DNA from: Rhodanobacteraceae bacterium
GTDB taxonomy: Bacteria; Pseudomonadota; Gammaproteobacteria; Xanthomonadales; Rhodanobacteraceae
Direction: 5' to 3'
Length of the DNA: 5,331 nucleotides
Assembly: GCA_025924775.1 (NCBI GenBank)
Contig: JAICHS010000174.1
Span: 1-5,331, forward strand
Positions 4,922-5,331 of this stretch are shown in pieces. Under the pieces are notes generated by a model, which was given only the letters and a program-made list of their open reading frames with translations, ran no database searches and had not been told where the DNA came from. The position numbers were made by a program, and so were the translations under genes. Position 1 is the stretch's first letter. Every line of letters begins with the position of its first letter.

Positions 4922-5331
4922 TTACCTGGCCCGCTTTGCGGGTACCTTCGGCGCACTCGCCGCCTCGACCACCCGCCACAGGTAAAGCCCGGCCAGCGTG
5001 CGGTATGGCGCCCAGCGTTCGCCGAACTCGCGCAGTGCCCGCGGCGCCGGCATCGCATCAAAACCGTGCACGATCTGCGCACCCTTGCGCACGCCAAGGT
5101 CATCCACCGGCAACACGTCGGGACGACCGAGGCGGAACATCAGCAGCATCTCGACCGTCCAGCGGCCGATACCGCGCACCTGCGTCAACCGTTCGATCAG
5201 CTCCTCGTCGCCCATGCGATCAAGCCGGGCCTGCGTCGGCACGATGCCGGCGCGCGATTTCGCCGCAAGGTCGCGCAATGCGGCCAGCTTGTTGCCGGAG
5301 ATGCCGGCGCCGCGCAGGCTGGCGTCGTCGA
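4922..5331 (-). CDS. AlkA-like DNA-3-methyladenine glycosylase, C-terminal part (5' end outside window)
   Basis: The frame is open from the right edge (first full codon 5329-5327) to the TAA at 4924-4922, 135 visible residues; the N-terminus lies beyond the window. The HhH-GPD signature is plain: GISGNKLAALRDLA near the visible start, the helix-hairpin-helix LTQVRGIGRWT (visible 48-58), MLLMFRLGRPDVLPVDDLGVRKG, and a final WAPYRTLAGLYLWR. The second Asp of VDDLG (codon 5101-5099) aligns with the catalytic Asp of AlkA. These cytoplasmic monofunctional glycosylases remove 3-methyladenine and other alkylated bases in base excision repair. A short Lys/Arg/Ala/Pro tail ends the protein. A TTG at 5278 is not the start, because similarity continues upstream of it. 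It converges with the MutS-like ORF, stops 2 bp apart, with no obvious terminator. Family confident; subtype and full length unknown. Confidence 0.92.
   Translation of the reverse strand, partial: DDASLRGAGISGNKLAALRDLAAKSRAGIVPTQARLDRMGDEELIERLTQVRGIGRWTVEMLLMFRLGRPDVLPVDDLGVRKGAQIVHGFDAMPAPRALREFGERWAPYRTLAGLYLWRVVEAASAPKVPAKRAR

Overview
The window is a stretch of chromosomal housekeeping genes from a high-GC gammaproteobacterium. The order Lysobacterales (Xanthomonadales; Xanthomonadaceae or Rhodanobacteraceae) is the best guess. The reasons are strong G/C preference at third codon positions, a DUF2007-type 'pathogenicity-like' protein placed directly before the leucyl-transferase bpt, and the general character of the proteins. 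This is inferred from protein character, not from a marker gene. There are no rRNA or tRNA genes, no transposase, no phage gene and no CRISPR array.

Layout. (1) 1-159, plus: the last 52 codons of acyl-CoA thioesterase II (tesB). (2) 160-418: a 259-bp non-coding gap with short repeats at the tesB stop, a palindrome-rich stretch resembling an interspersed intergenic repeat, and a sigma70-like promoter ending 6 bases before the next ATG. (3) 419-811 and 833-1567, plus: a small membrane-anchored DUF2007-like protein and Bpt, probably one operon. (4) 1552-3060, minus: a membrane-anchored, FMN- and 3Fe-4S-binding glutamate-synthase-like protein whose 3' end overlaps bpt tail to tail by 16 bp. (5) 3061-3346: a divergent intergenic region with a -10-like box for the minus-strand gene and short repeats. 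(6) 3347-3844 and 3852-4424, plus: an exported DUF3887-like protein, then 7 bases later a VanY-type (M15B) zinc carboxypeptidase. (7) 4464-4919, plus: a 151-codon ORF whose second half looks like the extreme C-terminus of a MutS-family ATPase but lacks Walker A and Walker B, so it is probably a deletion remnant. (8) 4922-5331, minus: the C-terminal part of an AlkA-like DNA glycosylase, running off the right edge and ending 2 bp from the MutS-like ORF.

Functionally the window mixes lipid metabolism (TesB), N-degron protein turnover (Bpt), a redox or amino-acid enzyme of unclear substrate (the GltS-like protein), envelope functions (the DUF3887 protein, VanY) and DNA repair (AlkA-like glycosylase, MutS remnant). 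I see no evidence of a new multi-gene system. The most interesting points are the truncated MutS-like ORF with an abrupt change of codon use and a GC hairpin inside it, the likely leaderless mRNA of the DUF2007-like gene, and the orphan membrane-bound glutamate-synthase domain.
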